A DNA stretch of 12,584 bases from Microcaldota archaeon (GTDB taxonomy: Archaea > Micrarchaeota > Micrarchaeia > Micrarchaeales > CABMGC01): assembly GCA_030040335.1 (NCBI GenBank), contig JASHTX010000011.1:1-12584 (forward strand). Reading direction: 5' to 3'. This document shows, piece by piece, positions 5,257 to 12,159 of the stretch. A program made the translations under genes and the position numbers. The notes under the pieces were generated by a model. That model saw only the letters and a program-made list of their open reading frames with translations, was not told where the DNA came from and did not search any database. Position 1 is the stretch's first letter. The number at the start of each line of letters is the position of its first letter.

Positions 5257-5682
5257 ATGCAGGCAATAAGTGAAAGCCACAGGGAATCCTTGAGAAGCAG
5301 CCTGCTGGTTGCCGAGAAGCGGCTTCGAGAAATAAAGAGAACGATCGAGAATCCAACAGGTAGGCAAGGCACTATCATGTATGTGGAATTAGATGACGTT
5401 GACGCCTCTGCAAAACGTAAGATCCTGCGCCTGGTGGGTATGATGCTGAACGAGGTTGGAATGATGCAGAATGATTTCAATCTCGAAGTCTCTGAGTACA
5501 ATTCCAGGAGTAGTATACTGGCCGCTCTCAGCGAGATGTGGGTTGTGTTAGAGGAGATGACACCAGATAAGTTGAAAGCTTATGGAAAGGTATCAGAGCG
5601 TGAGAGGGCATTGATAGGACCAAGGGTTTCGAAACTGCTTAAACAGCTCGATGAACTCGAATCTGCACTCGAACTGCTGTGA
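5257..5682 (+). CDS. Unrecognised small helical protein, 141 residues
   Basis: I do not recognise the family. The protein is charged and almost wholly helical. It has an N-terminal coiled-coil-like stretch (about 5-30, SHRESLRSSLLVAEKRLREI), a middle part with VELDDVDASAKRKILRLVGMML, and a C-terminal amphipathic helix ending KLLKQLDELESALELL. There is no signal peptide or membrane segment. The ATG at 5257 is chosen over an in-frame GTG three codons earlier because the GTG lies inside the Shine-Dalgarno AGGTGA. The gene is convergent with the aquaporin gene, with 14 bases between stop codons. The structured leader suggests translation is controlled. Coiled-coil adaptor or regulatory roles are possible but unsupported. 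Confidence 0.75.
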   Translation: MQAISESHRESLRSSLLVAEKRLREIKRTIENPTGRQGTIMYVELDDVDASAKRKILRLVGMMLNEVGMMQNDFNLEVSEYNSRSSILAALSEMWVVLEEMTPDKLKAYGKVSERERALIGPRVSKLLKQLDELESALELL

Positions 5683-5696
5683 AAGGATATCAGGAC

Positions 5697-6380
5697 TCAG
5701 TGCCTGAGCGCTATGTACTTGTATATCCACGCAGCGAGTATGGCCCCTATTATGGGCCCAATCCAGTAGACATACCAGTTTGCAAGGAACCCGGAAGCCA
5801 GCGCAGGACCTATTGCCCTTGCAGGGTTCATCGCAGCTCCGGTGAATGGACCCCCAGCTGCGACATCGGCAACTACGGTAAGGCCGGCAAGCAAGCCGCC
5901 CAGTTTCGGAGCCCTCTTGTCAACAATGGTTCCGAAGATCACGAAAACGAGGAAGAAGGTCATCACCGCCTCGAACACTATTCCCTGGAAGACGCTAGTG
6001 TTTGCGCCAAGGGTGGGCGTGCCGTAGTTGGCAACTGCACCAAGGGCTGGAGGGTAGAGCGCAACAACAAACAGGCCTGCAATAATGGCGCCGACAACCT
6101 GTGCTATGATGTAAACGATTGCATCTCTGCCGCTTATCATCTTAGTAACCCAGGCAGCAATAGTGACCGAAGGATTGAGGTGCCCGCCCGAAGTGTTGAG
6201 CGCTACGGAGATGCCGAGCGCAAGTCCAAGTCCGTTTCCAAGGGCTATTATGACGAGCGATACTGAAGTCGGCGAAATCGCGTGCGCGGCTATAACAGAG
6301 CCTGCGCCCACGAATACGAACAGAAATACGCCTATCGCTTCCATCAGGGCCCTTTGCCCCAACGTTGGATTCTTTGCCAT
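5697..6380 (-). CDS. Aquaporin/MIP-family channel with NPS first motif
   Basis: This is a six-helix MIP channel of 227 residues. Its two half-helix loops are GGHLNPSV (NPS at 69-71 in place of NPA) and AAMNPARAIGPAL (NPA at 185-187, followed by Arg188). Aligned by eye with E. coli AqpZ, the aromatic/arginine filter would be Leu42, Val173, Ala182 and Arg188. It therefore lacks both the Phe and the His of strict water channels. The context GGPFTGAAMNPAR is similar to plant-type and archaeal aquaporins. A TATA-like TTTATAATAC (minus, 6411-6420) and a purine-rich GAGGGA close to the ATG support the start. Substrate could be water plus small uncharged or weakly polar solutes. Confidence 0.93.
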   Translation of the reverse strand: MAKNPTLGQRALMEAIGVFLFVFVGAGSVIAAHAISPTSVSLVIIALGNGLGLALGISVALNTSGGHLNPSVTIAAWVTKMISGRDAIVYIIAQVVGAIIAGLFVVALYPPALGAVANYGTPTLGANTSVFQGIVFEAVMTFFLVFVIFGTIVDKRAPKLGGLLAGLTVVADVAAGGPFTGAAMNPARAIGPALASGFLANWYVYWIGPIIGAILAAWIYKYIALRH

Positions 6381-6410
6381 TATATCCCTCTCGCTCTATT
6401 CAGAGTTAAA

Positions 6411-6420
6411 GTATTATAAA
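6411..6420 (-). promoter_or_regulatory. TATA-like box of the aquaporin gene
   Basis: The minus-strand sequence TTTATAATAC is centred about 36 bases before the ATG at 6380. It lies in the short gap after the stop of the upstream membrane-protein gene, so the aquaporin can be transcribed on its own. Confidence 0.5.
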
Positions 6421-6426
6421 CCGAGC

Positions 6427-6831
6427 TTATCCTTTGTAGAGGAAACCAACGATGCCTCCCACCAGGCTCACCAGGCCTCCTATGCCTGCAAGCAGGAAGC
6501 CGAGTATGCTGACAATCACTACCCCTATTGAGAGCTTGTTGAACATCTGCAGGTTCGCGTCCTTCATCTTGAAGCCCAAAAAAATGACAATCGCACCGAA
6601 TATCACGCCAGCCGCACCCCCAACCAGCACCAAGGTTGATAGCGTGGTATGAAGGCTCTTCGTTGTGTTAAGCAGCGAAGAACTGATCTGCGCAGAAGCA
6701 GCCGAGGCATTTTGCGGTGATGTAATTGGAGAGCCCGGCGTGACTGCAACCAAGATGTCGAGCAAACCCAAGGCCAGCATTATGATGCCTCCGCCAAGTG
6801 TAAACCATATGGCGATCTTCTTCTTGTCCAT
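6427..6831 (-). CDS. Small polytopic membrane protein, unknown function
   Basis: The 134-residue protein has a basic N-terminus (MDKKK) and hydrophobic segments at about 7-31, 62-87 and 100-132. A Ser/Ala-rich extracytoplasmic loop (35-60) holds two sequons (NAS, NTT). The last hydrophobic part is glycine-rich (GIGGLVSLVGGIVGFLYKG) and may be one long or two short helices. I do not recognise the family. An in-frame TTG lies just upstream, but ATG 6831 is preferred and fits the TATA element at about 6860-6870. The gene stands between aquaporin and the ATP synthase subunit on the same strand, each with its own promoter-like element. Confidence 0.78.
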   Translation of the reverse strand: MDKKKIAIWFTLGGGIIMLALGLLDILVAVTPGSPITSPQNASAASAQISSSLLNTTKSLHTTLSTLVLVGGAAGVIFGAIVIFLGFKMKDANLQMFNKLSIGVVIVSILGFLLAGIGGLVSLVGGIVGFLYKG

Positions 6832-6858
6832 CAAACCAGATAGAGTTTCACAACAAAA

Positions 6859-6871
6859 TCTTAAATAATTA
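6859..6871 (-). promoter_or_regulatory. TATA-like box of the 6427-6831 gene
   Basis: On the minus strand AATTATTTAAGA is an A/T-rich TATA-like element about 33 bases before the ATG. It is located between this gene and the upstream atpD stop codon. Confidence 0.45.
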
Positions 6872-6900
6872 CCTAAGAGTCGTCTCCAGCTGTCTTTTCG

Positions 6901-7761
6901 CTATCCAATTACGGTTTTACTCATTTGCCTTGGTTTAGCAAGGTCTGTCTGGATCGTTGCCTGCTGCTTGGAAACCGGTATTTCTCTGCCAACTTCGGCT
7001 GATCGTCTCTCCTTGAATCTTTTGACAAGTTTCAATCTCACGTGCTCGTCCTGCTCTTTTGACCCAAGTTCATCATTAGCATACTCGATGTTGCCCCTGG
7101 TTCTGGGTATCAGAACCTCCTCTAGGGCATCATGGGACCTCTTGATCCTTTTGTACACCTGCACAAGCACAAGCATCGAGTTCACGTAACCTGCCGCATC
7201 AAAGATTCCAGGCAGTGCCGCCCCCATCTCCCTGCTCGCCCTGTCGACCCTGGAGCTAGTGTCTGCGAACCCATACTGCATCAGATTAAACTTCAGAAGT
7301 GGTTTTGCTTGCTCAATAACACCTTCTACCTGCTTTTGCACCTCTTCTGTCTTCTGGGCTCCTCTTCCAGGCGGAATCGCAAACGCTTGGTTGATGAGTT
7401 TAAAAGAAATGATTTCGGCTGGCCCCACCTTCGTGGTCTCCAGGTTCACTCCAATCCACGGTTGCATAGTCGCTGCCGTACCTTCAAGTCTTATCGGCCC
7501 CACATCCATGCCCGCGTTGAGTACAGCTTGCCATCCCTTCTCGAGCTGAGGCCTGTATCTCTCGCTCGCCTCGTCCGCCTTGCCCGCAAGTTCCTGCATC
7601 TTCTTCAGGAGTACGTCAAGTTCGTCCTTGAGTATCTTTCTAACCTTTACATACCGCTTCAGCCTCGCCTTTTCTTCTATCAACCCTCCCTTGGTCGGAT
7701 GGAAGTATGGATCGCGCAGCGATTTGTCTGGAGGAGCGTCGAAAGTCTCGTTCTGTGACAT
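6901..7761 (-). CDS. atpD: A-type ATP synthase subunit D, with terminal extensions
   Basis: Subunit D forms the coiled-coil central stalk that turns inside the A1 head of the archaeal ATP synthase. The family signature is present. The N-terminal helix begins at HPTKGGLIEEKARLKRYVKVRKILKDE (21-47). The C-terminal helix holds VQVYKRIKRSHDALEEVLIPRTRGNIEYANDEL (200-232), matching the conserved NALE.v.iPr...tI.yI.d.L pattern. At 286 residues it is longer than the usual 200-220. There are about 20 extra residues at the N-terminus, about 30 at the C-terminus (REIPVSKQQATIQTDLAK onward), and a longer middle. A stop codon directly before ATG 7761 fixes the longest possible start. No other ATP synthase genes are adjacent. 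It has its own distant TATA element and structured leader. Confidence 0.88.
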   Translation of the reverse strand: MSQNETFDAPPDKSLRDPYFHPTKGGLIEEKARLKRYVKVRKILKDELDVLLKKMQELAGKADEASERYRPQLEKGWQAVLNAGMDVGPIRLEGTAATMQPWIGVNLETTKVGPAEIISFKLINQAFAIPPGRGAQKTEEVQKQVEGVIEQAKPLLKFNLMQYGFADTSSRVDRASREMGAALPGIFDAAGYVNSMLVLVQVYKRIKRSHDALEEVLIPRTRGNIEYANDELGSKEQDEHVRLKLVKRFKERRSAEVGREIPVSKQQATIQTDLAKPRQMSKTVIG

Positions 7762-7779
7762 TTAGCAAACCCTTTACTT

Positions 7780-7852
7780 CAGAGGCAGAGTTCTGGGCTG
7801 GCTCTGTACTAAGAATACCGAGTGCTGTTCCCATTCCACAATATTGCCTCTG
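7780..7852 (-). promoter_or_regulatory. Structured 5' leader of atpD
   Basis: TGCCTCTG (7845-7852 on plus) and CAGAGGCA (7780-7787) are perfect 8-base complements. In the minus-strand RNA they would bring the extreme 5' end of the transcript to about 18 bases before the ATG. A second pairing, CAGAG (7786-7790) with CTCTG (7802-7806), overlaps the first by two bases. The start site predicted from the TATA element (about 7850) coincides with the 5' arm. The pairing is seen directly; regulation of atpD by it is inferred. Confidence 0.35.
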
Positions 7853-7871
7853 GTTAGCTTGTAGGTTCCCC

Positions 7872-7881
7872 GTATTTAAAG
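7872..7881 (-). promoter_or_regulatory. TATA-like box of atpD
   Basis: The minus-strand sequence CTTTAAATAC is the nearest good TATA element upstream of atpD. It is about 115 bases before the ATG, so a leader of about 90 bases is predicted. No nearer TATA-like sequence is visible. Confidence 0.45.
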
Positions 7882-7917
7882 ATTGACATTAAGACTCCAG
7901 CCACACGATTTACCAAC

Positions 7918-7927
7918 CTATTTAAAT
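7918..7927 (+). promoter_or_regulatory. TATA-like box of the MinD/ParA gene
   Basis: CTATTTAAAT is a good TATA box about 52 bases before ATG 7975, predicting a leader of about 25 bases. That leader contains purine-rich ribosome-binding sequences (AAGGAG at 7952-7957 and GGAG at 7964-7967). It is divergent from the atpD promoter, about 40 bases away. Confidence 0.5.
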
Positions 7928-7974
7928 TCTTACGAGCCATGAGTATCCTTTAAGGAGCGAAGCGGAGTAAGGGC

Positions 7975-8775
7975 ATGGCAGGCAAACCCTATCTGATACT
8001 TTTCGCCTCCCAGAAGGGAGGGGTGGGAAAGACCACAGTCTCGCTAAACCTTGCATGCGCACTGGTCATGAGGAAGTACAAGGTTCTGCTCGTAGACACA
8101 GATATCGAATCAGCCAGCATGAGCGAACAGCTGGGTGTCAAGGCTGACAGCAAGGGCTACCTGGATGTGCTTGGAGGCAAGGTCGAGATAGACGAGGTGC
8201 TCTTCGCATACGAGCCAGTCGACCTCTACCTTATACCCGGGACGCCTGCAGAGGAGAGGCTGATGCAGAAGCCTGAGATTATCGAGAAATTCTACAGCAA
8301 GCTGTCGCATGCAGATTTTGACTTCATCATAATAGACAGCCCGCCCGGTCTTTTCCCGAGCGAGATATCCAGGTATTTCAACGATGTTGCTATACTTACG
8401 ACCCCCGACTCAGTGGCGTCCTCTGGCAGCGCGAAGATGGCCAAATACTGCGATAAACACAAGATATCTCACAAGCTCATAATAAACAGGATGGGCTACA
8501 GCAAGTTCGACCTCGAAAAGGATGAGGTTGAAAAGATATACGGGGATGTGGCCTTCATAGCCATACCCGAAGACAAGATAATAGCGGAGAGCGTGAGGAA
8601 GCACAAGCCAGCATACGTGATAGACAGAAGCTCTGATTTCTCAGTTGCCGTGGAGGAGCTGGCAAGAGACTACGCGCTTAAGGTCGGCGAATCTGACGAG
8701 GACCGTAAGATGGAATTCGAAAGAGATACCAAGCCCAGCTTCTTCGGCAAATTCTTCGGCTGGGTATCCAAATAA
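7975..8775 (+). CDS. MinD/ParA-family ATPase
   Basis: The 266-residue P-loop ATPase carries the deviant Walker A SQKGGVGKTT (12-21, signature Lys14 and Lys19), VDTDIESASMSEQLG (40-54) as switch I, and Walker B-type FIIIDSPPG (117-125). This is the SIMIBI MinD/ParA/Mrp fold. The C-terminal tail PSFFGKFFGWVSK (254-266) is amphipathic, similar in principle to the MinD membrane-targeting sequence, and suggests ATP-dependent membrane binding. There is no MinC, MinE or ParB gene nearby. It could position cell-surface machinery, archaella or chemoreceptor arrays, or chromosomes. The start is supported by GGAG seven bases upstream. The FKBP gene follows after 21 bases and may be co-transcribed. Confidence 0.9.
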   Translation: MAGKPYLILFASQKGGVGKTTVSLNLACALVMRKYKVLLVDTDIESASMSEQLGVKADSKGYLDVLGGKVEIDEVLFAYEPVDLYLIPGTPAEERLMQKPEIIEKFYSKLSHADFDFIIIDSPPGLFPSEISRYFNDVAILTTPDSVASSGSAKMAKYCDKHKISHKLIINRMGYSKFDLEKDEVEKIYGDVAFIAIPEDKIIAESVRKHKPAYVIDRSSDFSVAVEELARDYALKVGESDEDRKMEFERDTKPSFFGKFFGWVSK

Positions 8776-8796
8776 TCTTGAAGAGATGAAAACACT

Positions 8797-9315
8797 ATGC
8801 AAACCACCAACATACCATACAAACCACTCATAGTCGCCATAGTGGTCGTGCTGGCACTAATAATCGTATACCTTGTCTACTCAAGTCCGCAGGTTGTGGC
8901 CTTAAATGACACGATCTCAGTATATTACACCGGAGCTTTCACCAACGGCACGGTCTTCGGCACCAATATCGGCGGAGAGCCGCTCAATTTCACTGTGGGA
9001 GCCGGCAACGTTATAACCGGGTTTGACCAGGCAGTTATCGGAATGAAGATCAATGAGACAAAGAACGTGACGCTTTCTCCCGCAGAAGCCTATGGGGAAA
9101 TAAACCCTGCTCTGATAGTGACGGTGCCGAGGAGCGAACTAGGCAACCAAACGCCTACTGTGGGGATGATCGTAACGCAGAACTCTAACGGCCAGGAGAT
9201 AGAAGGAGTTGTCACGGCCGTTAACGCAACTACCGCCACATTAAATTTCAACCCTCCGCTTGCTGGCAATACGCTGGTCTTCACAATAAAAGTGGTCGCA
9301 ATACGCAGGGCTTGA
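8797..9315 (+). CDS. Membrane-anchored SlyD-like FKBP peptidyl-prolyl isomerase
   Basis: Residues 10-28 are an N-terminal membrane anchor (PLIVAIVVVLALIIVYLVY), so the enzyme faces outside the cell. The FKBP domain follows: DTISVYYTGAF (38-48), GTVFGTN, then PLNFTVGAGNVITGFDQAVIG (62-82) and MKINETKNVTLSPAEAYGE. A SlyD-type insert-in-flap domain (about 102-148) and the closing FNPPLAGNTLVFTIKVV (151-167) complete it. The conserved NHPLAG of the family is NPPLAG here. Seven sequons (Asn 37, 50, 64, 86, 90, 117, 143) in 172 residues indicate heavy N-glycosylation. The likely role is folding of exported proteins. It lies 21 bases after the MinD/ParA gene on the same strand. Confidence 0.93.
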   Translation: MQTTNIPYKPLIVAIVVVLALIIVYLVYSSPQVVALNDTISVYYTGAFTNGTVFGTNIGGEPLNFTVGAGNVITGFDQAVIGMKINETKNVTLSPAEAYGEINPALIVTVPRSELGNQTPTVGMIVTQNSNGQEIEGVVTAVNATTATLNFNPPLAGNTLVFTIKVVAIRRA

Positions 9316-9330
9316 ATTCTGCAGCAGCCA

Positions 9331-11133
9331 TCAGACGATTGAATTGACATCTTCCAGCGAGGTGCCGTAATGATCTACGGAAATGAACATCTTCAACCTC
9401 GTTGAGTTCGTTATGTTTCCCAGCTCCATTGGCACTTTAACAAGACTGTAATTCTCGCTTCCGCCATTAAGGTCTTTAACGAACAGCGTCTTGACCGAAG
9501 TGGGCCTTATCGATATGATCCTTACCGCAGCTGTTGTTTCGTTCGGCGAGGCGGTCTTAAAAAGTAGGTCCAGGTCTACAAGCGTCTTGGTTCCGTCTGA
9601 TTGGTTCTCGGTTACGGTGTTGATCTGCTTGAAAATCACCTGGGACGGCGTGCCAGCGTAGGCTTCATGGCCCTGGATTATTGCCGCTATGAGAAGTATC
9701 GCCACAAGCGCAGCAAGAATAGGCAGATACGGAATTCGTGTGCGCGGCAGAATCTCCTTTCCTGCTGGAATCCCGTCTTCCTTTTCTGCAATGATATAGA
9801 TCAGAAGCGGCATGAACGCTATAGTGTACGAGGCGTCGCTGTAGATCCAGAAGAAGAACATTACCGTTGCTGCTACGCACATCACAGCCCTGTATCTGCT
9901 ATTTGAGGCATATGCTATCACCATCAGCGCGTAAACAATGAACGGAAACAGGGAAATGGAGTCATAGGAGAGTGGGTAGAAGGAGATGAGGAACTGCATC
10001 AGCGTCACCCCGACTCCCATATTTGTAACAGAATGCAGGTCTGTGAGCATCGCACTTGGCGAAGCGATAAAGAATACCGAGACTGTGGCCAGGAAAACAA
10101 CAAGTGTCACCAGTGCCACCTCAAGCGCCCTTTTGACCCCATCTTCCATCGCCGTGGACAACAGGAAGAATGGTACGACAACCCAGGCGATCTCGTGTAG
10201 CGACGCAGCAATGCCCATCAAAACAGGGTATGCAAAGGCTCTTTTTCTTAGCACGTAAGCAAGCAATGCAACCGCCATTGCCAGATACTTCACGAATCCC
10301 CAGGGAGCCAGAAAGAAGGCGGACAAGGCTATCACAAAGACAGGAAGCATCAGCGTGATGTCGTTTTTCCTATTCCTGAATAAAAACACGAAAACTGCCA
10401 GCAGTATTGCTGCTGTAGCTGCAAGGTCTACCGGTAGGAAGTTCTGATAGGTAGTTATGGCAAGCGCAAATGGTGCCAGCGAGACAAAGGCAAGAGGCGG
10501 ATATATGTACCTGCACTCGCATGTCCCGTTCAGGTACTGTGTAGGCCATACCCCGCTGGCTGATACCGCAAAACTGAAGTTTGCTGCGTATGGGTTTATT
10601 CCATGAAGCAGCAGGCTTGCCGCAAAATAGTCGAATGCCATCTCATCGGTGCCTACCTGCTGTCCTGTAACGGAGACAATCTGGAATTCTATGATTCCGA
10701 TTATCGCAGAAGCGACAACAACACAGAAAAGAATTATCAGGTAAGACGGAATGCCCTTTTTCTTTGTTGAAGCGATAGAGATCAGGTAGGCTATGATTGT
10801 GGTTGCCGCTGCAAGAAATACAAGGCCAAAAACAATCTTGAGTGCTGCAGATGAAATTGGTTCGCTGAAAACCGCAAAGTTTGCTTCAAGAAGCACTATC
10901 AATGCGGAAAAAACTGAAAGCGCAATTCCTGCACTGACCTCCCAGCCCTTTCCCTGATCAGTCTGGTCTCTTTCCAGCATGTACGCGAGAACCAACAACG
11001 ATGCGGAAACAAAGACCAGGATGAGAATGAGCGACATGTAAAAACCCGAGAAATACTGGTCTCCGTTAAACAAACCGTAGGCGAATAGCAGAGATAGCAG
11101 CCCAGCTGCGAAAAAGAGATAGCTTTTCCTCAC
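9331..11133 (-). CDS. GT-C fold membrane glycosyltransferase, GT87/DUF2029-like
   Basis: The 600-residue protein has about 12 or more hydrophobic helices up to residue 487, then a soluble domain (488-600). Two motifs point to the GT87/DUF2029 polyprenyl-phosphate-mannose-dependent transferases. These are DEMAFDYFAASLLLHGINPY (163-182), matching the acidic-residue loop ending in G.NPY, and YIYPPLAFVSLAPFAL (209-224), matching the YPP motif. These enzymes take sugars from lipid-phosphate donors on the outer face. About 130 residues of extra helices precede the motif. The C-terminal domain has five sequons (Asn 510, 531, 561, 573, 576), so it is extracytoplasmic. Start is GTG at 11133; the next ATG would remove the first helix. 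Its 3' end is convergent with the FKBP gene, 15 bases apart. Confidence 0.8.
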   Translation of the reverse strand: MRKSYLFFAAGLLSLLFAYGLFNGDQYFSGFYMSLILILVFVSASLLVLAYMLERDQTDQGKGWEVSAGIALSVFSALIVLLEANFAVFSEPISSAALKIVFGLVFLAAATTIIAYLISIASTKKKGIPSYLIILFCVVVASAIIGIIEFQIVSVTGQQVGTDEMAFDYFAASLLLHGINPYAANFSFAVSASGVWPTQYLNGTCECRYIYPPLAFVSLAPFALAITTYQNFLPVDLAATAAILLAVFVFLFRNRKNDITLMLPVFVIALSAFFLAPWGFVKYLAMAVALLAYVLRKRAFAYPVLMGIAASLHEIAWVVVPFFLLSTAMEDGVKRALEVALVTLVVFLATVSVFFIASPSAMLTDLHSVTNMGVGVTLMQFLISFYPLSYDSISLFPFIVYALMVIAYASNSRYRAVMCVAATVMFFFWIYSDASYTIAFMPLLIYIIAEKEDGIPAGKEILPRTRIPYLPILAALVAILLIAAIIQGHEAYAGTPSQVIFKQINTVTENQSDGTKTLVDLDLLFKTASPNETTAAVRIISIRPTSVKTLFVKDLNGGSENYSLVKVPMELGNITNSTRLKMFISVDHYGTSLEDVNSIV

Positions 11134-11189
11134 GGAAGTAAATCAGCAAGCAAGATTAAAAACAGGCAAGGTGCCGTTGCACCATTAAG

Positions 11190-11200
11190 GCTTTATAAGC
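11190..11200 (+). promoter_or_regulatory. TATA-like box of the galE-like gene
   Basis: GCTTTATAAGC is a strong, palindromic TATA element centred about 36 bases before ATG 11231, predicting a leader of about 9 bases. The divergent GT-C gene begins about 60 bases away. Confidence 0.6.
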
Positions 11201-11230
11201 TCGATATTGCAAAATGGATAGGGCACCTAC

Positions 11231-12145
11231 ATGAAAGGCAAGAATGTGGTGATAACCGGTGGTGCAGGCTTCATAGGCTCTCATCTGGCTGAAAGACTAG
11301 CCTTCGGAAATGACGTGACAGTGATAGACGATTTCTCATCCGGGAGCGCCCGAAACCTATCTGGCTTCTCAAACAAAATAAAAATCATCAAAAAGGACAT
11401 AAGTAAATCCGGCCCAATCAAAAAAGAGCTTAGGGGCTGCGATGTGCTCTTTCATCTTGCCGCAAATCCCGATGTCGCTCTCAGCGGACTCAACAACAAC
11501 TTACATCTGAGAAGCGATGTTGTCGGAACCTACAACGTGCTCGAAGCAGCAAGGCTAAATCACGTGAAAACGGTCGTATTTACATCATCATCAACAGTAT
11601 ACGGACGAGCAGAGGAAATGCCGATCAAGGAAGAGTATGGCCCTCTCTTTCCAATTTCTTTCTACGGCGCTTCCAAGCTTGCCTGCGAATCATACATGTA
11701 TGCATTTGCAGCAAACTACGGCATCAGAACAATATCTCTAAGGCTCGCTAACATAATAGGTCCGAGAAACAAGCGCGGTGTCGTTTACAAGTTTGTCGAG
11801 CAGATCAAGAGAAACAAGCCACTAACCATATTCTCCGATGGTAGGCAGCGGAAACCTTACACGTATGTAGATGACTGCATAAGTGCGCTCCTCATATCTG
11901 AGAGTAAATCCAAAGGGACCTGCCAGGTATACAACGTGGCATCAAAGGACACCTTGACGGTCAATGATATTGCCGCAATCATCTCACATGAGACCGGCGT
12001 GAAAGCAAGACAGGAACATAGTCAAAACTGGATCGGCGACGTTGAGCATTACGAACTTGATACGGGCAAACTACGCAAGCTTGGCTGGCGTCCAAAGTAT
12101 GGCTCTCTGGAAGCCATCAGGTTGACCATAAGACACCTTCTCTAG
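11231..12145 (+). CDS. NAD-dependent sugar-nucleotide epimerase/dehydratase (GalE-like, extended SDR)
   Basis: This is an extended short-chain dehydrogenase. It has the NAD-binding glycine motif TGGAGFIG (9-16), the acidic ribose-binding VIDDFSSG (31-38), FHLAANPDV (74-82), catalytic Ser in TSSSTVYG (118-125), and YGASK (Tyr145, Lys149). The substrate-side part has LRLANIIGPRN (170-180), DGRQRKPYTYVDD (203-215) and the closing LGWRPKYG. At 304 residues the length is typical of archaeal UDP-glucose 4-epimerase-like proteins. UDP-galactose 4-epimerase is the likeliest activity, but related epimerases or dehydratases cannot be separated by eye. The two flanking glycosyltransferases suggest it supplies an activated sugar for surface glycans. 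It ends 14 bases before the convergent GT2 stop codon. Confidence 0.9.
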   Translation: MKGKNVVITGGAGFIGSHLAERLAFGNDVTVIDDFSSGSARNLSGFSNKIKIIKKDISKSGPIKKELRGCDVLFHLAANPDVALSGLNNNLHLRSDVVGTYNVLEAARLNHVKTVVFTSSSTVYGRAEEMPIKEEYGPLFPISFYGASKLACESYMYAFAANYGIRTISLRLANIIGPRNKRGVVYKFVEQIKRNKPLTIFSDGRQRKPYTYVDDCISALLISESKSKGTCQVYNVASKDTLTVNDIAAIISHETGVKARQEHSQNWIGDVEHYELDTGKLRKLGWRPKYGSLEAIRLTIRHLL

Positions 12146-12159
12146 CATGACCGTGCTGT

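Noticed and set aside
5679..6266. Long plus-strand frame (195 codons) opposite the aquaporin gene.
   Set aside because: The opposite strand has unmistakable MIP-family motifs; this frame lacks a promoter and any recognisable domain.
7132..7758. 208-codon plus-strand frame opposite atpD.
   Set aside because: It is antisense to a recognised conserved gene and has an unnatural residue composition rich in His, Arg, Leu and Cys.
7640..7834. 64-codon minus-strand frame overlapping the atpD start in another frame.
   Set aside because: Its composition shows no protein-like pattern and most of it lies over conserved atpD coding sequence. It is mentioned only as a possible translated leader.
7939..7953. 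Four-codon upstream reading frame (ATG to TAA) before the MinD/ParA gene.
   Set aside because: The TATA box predicts transcription starting at or after this ATG, so it probably is not in the mRNA.
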